Positions 58,840 to 64,000 of a DNA stretch of 64,000 nucleotides are shown here, in pieces (positions within the stretch are counted from its first letter, which is position 1; each line of letters opens with the position of its first letter). The position numbers were made by a program, and so were the translations under genes. This stretch comes from Acestrorhynchus altus. Taxonomy: Eukaryota; Chordata; Actinopteri; Characiformes; Acestrorhynchidae. Location of the stretch: positions 38,125,424 through 38,189,423 of the forward strand of contig CM067504.1 in NCBI GenBank assembly GCA_034509495.1, in the 5' to 3' direction. The notes under the pieces were generated by a model, which was not told where the DNA came from, did not search any database, and saw only the letters and a list, made by a program, of their open reading frames with translations.

Positions 58840-59190
58840 TCTTCTAGATTTTGGAGCATTGCTGTGAGGATTTGATTGCATTCATTAGCAAGAGCATTAC
58901 TGAGGTCAGGATGTCGGGTGATCTCCACCCCAACTCCCCAACTCATCCCAAAAGTATTGGATGGAGCACCATCATTCCATCATTCCACATTTTATTCTGT
59001 TGACAATACTTCACTGAGATTGCTCCAAAATACCACCAAAATATTTCTATTGAGACGTGAACGTCGTTTCTTGTTGCTCTCATTGAATAGTGTGGCCAAA
59101 CCGAGCCCAGATATGGAATCCACTGATTGTAATAAAATGATCATTGAGCTACAAGGTGGGTGGACTAGTGGTGGACTTGGTGTGTGTTAA
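58840..59190 (+). mobile_element. Mariner-like MITE fragment
   Basis: GGAGCATTGCTGTGAGGATT and GTATTGGATGGAGCACCATC match the family seen at 16.8 kb. The ends are incomplete. Confidence 0.6.
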
Positions 59191-59689
59191 AACATTCATG
59201 AAAGCAGTGTTTCTACTCACTTAAAGTAGCCACTGTGGACCTGCACCTACTGTCTGGACTTTGGCTTTCTCTGATTTCTCTGACACACCCCATGGATGGA
59301 GGATGGAATAGTTTCACTCCCACTGCTCTCAGCATGTTAGCTGTGTGGGTGTGGCACCGTGAGTGATTTGAGGGTGTTTCTGGGGTACGAATCAATAGTG
59401 GAAGGCACTGACCCTGGCCCCGGTGCCGGAGGTGTGGTATTTGTGCAGATTCTCCACAACAATGTCTCTCTTTAGCAGCTGCTTCAGTCTGAATGGCTCA
59501 TTGTTCAGCAGATGTTTACTGAGTGAGTGAGGTAGAGGTAGGGGTAGGGGTGGAGAGAGAAAGAGAAAGAGAATGTATGGTTAAGTGAGTGAAGAGGGTT
59601 GAGAGATAAGAGAGTGCAATCAAAAGGCAGAATGAGAGCTAGAATGTCAGAATAATGAAAAAGGATATGGAAAACAATGAACCTGTGAA

Positions 59690-60002
59690 TGAAGGAGGGA
59701 TGGAAAAGGGATAGAATGATGGAATGATGGTGCTCCATTCAGTACTTTTGGGATGAGTTGGGGATTTGGGGATGAGGTGGGCTGGTGATCATCCAACATC
59801 CTGAAGCTCACTAATGCTCTTGTCATGGAATGCACTCAAATCCTCACATCAATGCTCCAAAATCTAGTAGAAAGGCTTTCGTGATCTTTTAGTGGAGACA
59901 GTAACTCCAACAAAAGCAGGACAAACACTTTAATACCCTTGATTTCATAAGCAACAATGAATGTGCAGGTGTCCCAATACTTTTGTCCATATAGTGTATA
60001 TA
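59690..60002 (-). mobile_element. Mariner-like MITE fragment, inverted copy
   Basis: The minus strand carries the same family, from the end ACTATATGGACAAAAGTATT (near 59998) through GGATTTGAGTGCATTCCATG to GGAGCACCATCATTCC. Together with 58840-59190 it forms a loose inverted pair. Confidence 0.65.
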
Positions 60003-60532
60003 GAGAGAAAATAAGATAGAGATGGATTGAGAAGATTGTGAATAAGATGAGAATGGCAGAGAGGGAGAGGAAGCGAGAGATGGAGAGGAACATGCTGCAT
60101 GAAGAAGATTTTTATATTTTTTAATTTACATGCTATTTTTCATTCTGTGTTTCTTTTGGCTTCAGCACCAGCTGAAAGACTTTCATCACCTTAAAGTCAT
60201 TTTGATCCAAAGGCTTGAACTTTGAAGTAGATATTGATGTAAGAACCAGAATTTGAAATGTAAAATCTCCTCTTCAATCTCCTCTTCAGGCCTGAAGAAG
60301 CTTCATCTTCTTCAGGCCTGTCAGAAAGGCTTCCCAGGTGGTTCCTCACAAAGCTGCCTGACAGAATTCCAAGAGTATGTTAATGAGGACCTTTTGAGAG
60401 AATCTAAAATAATAAATACATTGTAAATATGTATATGAGATATATTCAGACGGGTCTTCTAAATGGTGGCTTCAGGTATATCTCAATGAATGATGCGATA
60501 TATGATGTGATACATATATCACAATGTGAAAA

Positions 60533-60759
60533 TATCCTGCTCTGTTTATATCCCGATATAGATATAAATATTGATATATCGATCAGCCCGTATCCCGCTC
60601 TGTTTATATCCCGATATAGATATAAATATTGATATATCGCTCAGCACGTATCCCGCTCTGTTTATATCCCGATATAGATATAAATATCGATATATATCGC
60701 TTAGCCCGTATCCCGCTCTCTTTATATCCCGATATAGATATAAATATCGATATGTCAAG
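60533..60759. repeat. 58-60-bp tandem repeat, four copies
   Basis: Copies begin near 60533, 60591, 60649 and 60709. Each has a GC-rich box (TATCCCGCTCTGTT) and an AT-rich box (GATATAGATATAAATAT). The third is two bases longer and the fourth diverges at its end. Confidence 0.95.
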
Positions 60760-60779
60760 ACAAACATAACAAATCTGAG

Positions 60780-61930
60780 CCTCATTGACAAAACGAAACT
60801 GTGATGGCTAGATGACTGGGTAGGAAAATATCCAAAACATCAACCATATCTTTTGGGATGCTCCAAGTATGCCAGAGGTTGACACCTGTTCTGTTGGAGC
60901 TTCTCCAACCCTTGTATAATCTTGGGCCACCATGCCCAGAACCAACCAGGATCGTTAGCTAGAGGGGTGCCCATCAACATTGATTTGTGGAGCTGTGGAG
61001 CTACATTGTCTGGAGTGACGTTTCTCATTCAGCTCTTGTGGCTGTGAGAAGATTGAGAAGTGAGGACACTCATCTGGAGTGGTGGGCGGCCTCTTCAGTG
61101 GCCAGGGAGCAGTTTCCCGTGGGCACGTCAGCAGATGCTGAACCATTGTGGGTTATGTACAGTGAGGGTCCCATGCATTGTTCTAGAATGTGAAAAATCA
61201 TTACATATAAAGTTCACCATTCCATGGGTAGGTATCTAAGCTTCTGAATTGTGCAGTGCTGGACTGCTTGAATGCTCATGGACCAATTCCAGTGCCTGCG
61301 GGTCGAGCACTGATGTTTAAAACATTTTTTCGTTTCCTCTTTCGTGTGTTGGTAGTGGCATCTGTAACACCATTTGTTTTTCTCATTGCCCCTCTGCCTC
61401 TACACTGCCCATGTTGGCTGGAAGTGGAGCTGCTAAGTGCATTACTGAAATGCTCTGACTTCATTGCCACTTACTGGTAGTGGAAACCTGTTGTGTGTTG
61501 GTTTCCAGGCGTCTCTCTTTGACCTGCACTTTTTCTGTGATTTGATGCCAGAAACAGATGGCACACATTAGGACTGGCAGTGGGGCGCTCGTTTTGTGAT
61601 GTGTGGTTGGGGGTGTTCACTCTATTTTTTGCTGTTTACCTTCTCTGTAGAATAACCTCCTTTATGCAACAGCTCTTCCAGCTTCTACAGTTTGATTGGT
61701 TGAACGTATTCATGTTCAGTGTACCAGCCGTTATGGATGCGTGTGAAGCTTTGCCACAGTTGGGGTGTTTTGAGCAGTACCACGCTCTGGCTCAGTAAAT
61801 GACCATGTCTCGATCCTTATTGTGAGAATAAGGATGTGAACCAATCATGTTTTGTCATGTCCTGTGTGCAATAGTTTGTTATGGGTTGCATCCTGGCTAA
61901 AGAGAAACCGTTCTGAATTATTTGTTAGCT
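60780..61930. other. Presumed tgfbr3 intron, no gene recognised
   Basis: Several short frames on both strands (about 60-75 codons) between 60840 and 61800 with more even base use than the surroundings. None matches a family I know. The 60840-61190 part may be an unrecognised transposon remnant. Confidence 0.35.
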
Positions 61931-61934
61931 GTTT

Positions 61935-62780
61935 TTTACAGGGGTGGGCAACCCTGGTTCTGGAGGGACAGATTCAGTTGCTTAAGCCCACCTGATTCAC
62001 CTCACCTGTTAATGGGCAAGTGCAGAGGCCTCTCGGGTGCTTGTTCAGTCTCTTGTTATTTCAGGAATAGACTGCTGCGACTCCCTTCTAGCTGGTCTTC
62101 CTATGCAGACCATCAGACCCTTCAACTCATCCAGAATGCAGTGGCTTGTCTTCAGTGTCCCCAAATTCACTCATGTAACTCCTCTGCTCCCTTCATTGGC
62201 TTCCTGTAGCTGCCCGCATCAGATTCAAAACCTGGATGCTGGCCTACAAAGCCAAAACTGGACCAGCACTTCCATACATGATGGCAATGGTCAGAACTCG
62301 AGCTGTACCAAGAGCCCTTCGAGCATCAAGTACAGCTCGGCTTGACCCATCATCCCTCAAAGTTCAAGGATAACAAGCATGCAGACTCTTTCTGTTCTGG
62401 CACCAAAATGATGGAACGAACTTCCCTCCCCTGGGGGTCCGAACAGCTGAGTCGTTCACTGTGTTCAAACGCAGACTGAAAACCCATCTGTTTCAATAAC
62501 GATTTATTCTGAATCTTGTTAGTCCCCAATCTGACATTTGTTTTCAACAGGATCTAAGAGTGGTGAATCTCTGGATTCTAGCCTCTTCTACTAGCGAAGG
62601 ATATTTTCCGAGTGAACAGCAAAGCACTTCTGTAAGGCGCTCTGGATAAGGGCGTCTGCTGAATGCCATAAATGTAAATGTAAATGTAAACGTAAGTTAA
62701 TAGGCCTGTTAGAGCCGGAAATTCAGCTGTGCAGAAAGCTGGTACTCCAGGATCAGGATTGCCTATTCCTGGTTTAGTCC
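61935..62780. mobile_element. hAT-like MITE split by a LINE insertion
   Basis: The left half (61938-62017) opens CAGGGGTGGGCAACCCTGGT. The right half (62699-62780) ends in GGTACTCCAGGATCAGGATT then GCCTATTCCTGG, its inverted partner. The gap is filled by the L2-like fragment. Confidence 0.65.
62018..62695 (+). mobile_element. 5'-truncated LINE (L2-like) 3' end
   Basis: Frames read LVISGIDCCDSLLAGLPMQT, IQNAVACL, RIRFKTWMLAYKAKTGPALP and FTVFKRRLKTHLFQ, the C-terminal part of a reverse-transcriptase ORF, with frameshifts. The 3' end GCGCTCTGGATAAGGGCGTC and (AAATGT)n tail are typical. GTTAATGGGC and GTTAATAGGC flank it as an imperfect duplication. Confidence 0.82.
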
Positions 62781-63369
62781 TCGCGAAGTCCCACAGGGTT
62801 CTGTTTTAGGGTTTGTGCCGTTAATCAGGACAGTGGGGGTCTACACACAGGGCATAAAGGATTAAAGCTTAAGGGATCAAAGTCCAAATTTCATTTCCCA
62901 TCTTTTCTTTATTCTTTACAATGAACTATATTCTTGTTTGCTCTCTTCTGATTGTTGATTAAGATGTTTACCTACAATAGCAAGCTTTTAGATCAATCCC
63001 TATAAAGGCTGTTATATTGGATTAAAAAGAACAAGGATTCCTGAAGGTCAGAGTTTAATTTTCTCCTCTTTTTTAGGCCTGAAAGAACATTGTATAAAGC
63101 TGTATAAAGCTGCTGAAAGCTGGACAATGACTTTGTTTGAGCACAATGTCAACATGACCAAGTGTGTGTTTTAGGTGGGACGCAGAGCAGAAACACACAC
63201 TTGTGGTTCCTGTTTATGCCATCGCTTCTATTTCCTGTCACACCCAACGCACTTCTTCGATTGGTCGGTTTATCCTTTTCTGCATGCCCCGTGTTTCGCA
63301 GGATTCGCTGACAGAGGCTGTCGTGTAGTTTGGTCAGGGGTGTTCGTAAATAAAGTGTAGAGTTTAAAG

Positions 63370-64000
63370 TTGCAAACATGTATGGCAAAAGTATCAGAAC
63401 CTTTGCTTCCAGTATCTGTTGTGACCACCTTGTGCTTTTGATTAGTCCTGCACATCGGTTTGGAGGAATTTTAGCCCAATCCTTTATACAAAACTGCTGC
63501 AACTATGTTTCCAACCAGTTTCCTACTTTGAACACCTTGGATTAAGGTCTGGAGTTTGACTTTGCGATTCCAAAAAATTATTCTTTAACCATTTTTTTGG
63601 TAGAAGGACTTGTGTGCTTAGGGTCATTGTCTGATGCATGACCCACATTCTCTTGAGAGTCAACTCACAGAAAGATGTCCTGACATTTTCCTTTAGAATT
63701 TGCTGGTATAATTCAGGATTCATTGTAGCATCAATGACTGCAAGCCACTCTGGTCCAGATGCAGCAAAACAGGCCAAAAACAAAATTCTACCACCACCAT
63801 GTTTCACAGTTGAGTTATGGATTTTATACTTTTTCCAAACTTGCATTTTTCATTTAAACCAAAAATGTATATTTCCCACGAAGTAACTTTTGACATGTCC
63901 ATGGGATCTTTTAACAAATTTCAGTCAGGCATTTCTTTTTGGAGAGCAGCGGCTTTCTCCTTGCAACCCTGCCATGCACATCATTGTTGTTCGGTGTCCT
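63370..64000 (-). mobile_element. Tc1-like transposon, cut by right window edge
   Basis: The minus strand reads STVKHGGGRILFLACFAASG then PEWLAVIDATMNPELYQQIL, KENVRTSFCELTLKRMWVMH and a degraded DDE remainder. A clear Tc1-family transposase remnant, inactive. Confidence 0.85.

Noticed and set aside
60429..60804. Tyr/Arg-rich periodic frames on both strands
   Set aside because: Product of the 58-60-bp minisatellite, not a gene.
49300..64000. Search for tgfbr3 (betaglycan) coding exons
   Set aside because: No signal-peptide exon, zona-pellucida or orphan-domain segment was recognised in any frame. The coding part probably lies beyond the right edge.

Overview
This window looks like nuclear DNA of a ray-finned fish. 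Genes are split into short exons by GT-AG introns. The intergenic DNA is full of (CA)n, (GA)n and (AT)n microsatellites and broken Tc1/mariner, hAT-like, SINE and LINE copies of types common in teleosts. The repeat mix suggests an otophysan (characin, catfish or relative), but that is inference only.

Two protein genes can be rebuilt exon by exon, both on the minus strand. ephx4 (epoxide hydrolase 4, an alpha/beta hydrolase) has seven coding exons between 22984 and 4049. brdt (a BET-family double-bromodomain protein) has eighteen coding exons between 38484 and 27883, and its phases close into one 1038-codon reading frame. The ephx4 reading frame closes at 363 codons only if exon 5 uses a non-obvious acceptor. 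That exon also shows family similarity in two different frames, so it is either damaged, mis-assembled or unusually diverged.

The brdt promoter probably lies in the CpG-rich block at about 41.2-42.1 kb, where TATA-like, CCAAT and CRE motifs sit in the right order on the minus strand. A second GC-rich block at about 48.9-49.3 kb looks like a plus-strand promoter and untranslated first exon. In human 1p22 the order is TGFBR3 - BRDT - EPHX4, with TGFBR3 and BRDT head to head. I therefore infer that this block is the 5' end of tgfbr3 and that 49.3-64 kb is its first intron. No betaglycan coding exon is visible.

Layout: 1-4048, DNA downstream of ephx4, with a Tc1 remnant at the left edge. 4049-22984, ephx4. 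22985-26750, intergenic, with several transposon copies including an intact-ended 515-bp TA-flanked element. 26750-38585, brdt with its 3' untranslated region. 38586-42120, brdt upstream intron and CpG promoter. 42120-48890, intergenic, with a Tc1 remnant, a hAT-like MITE, compound microsatellites and a possible conserved non-coding stretch. 48890-49300, putative tgfbr3 promoter. 49300-64000, presumed intron rich in repeats.

The genes do not form a pathway. ephx4 is a membrane-anchored hydrolase, brdt is an acetyl-histone reader of the germ line, and tgfbr3 is a TGF-beta co-receptor. I found no undescribed multi-gene system. The points most worth checking are the ephx4 exon 5 anomaly with its flanking polypyrimidine arrays, nested transposon insertions with readable target-site duplications, and two small inverted-repeat structures.
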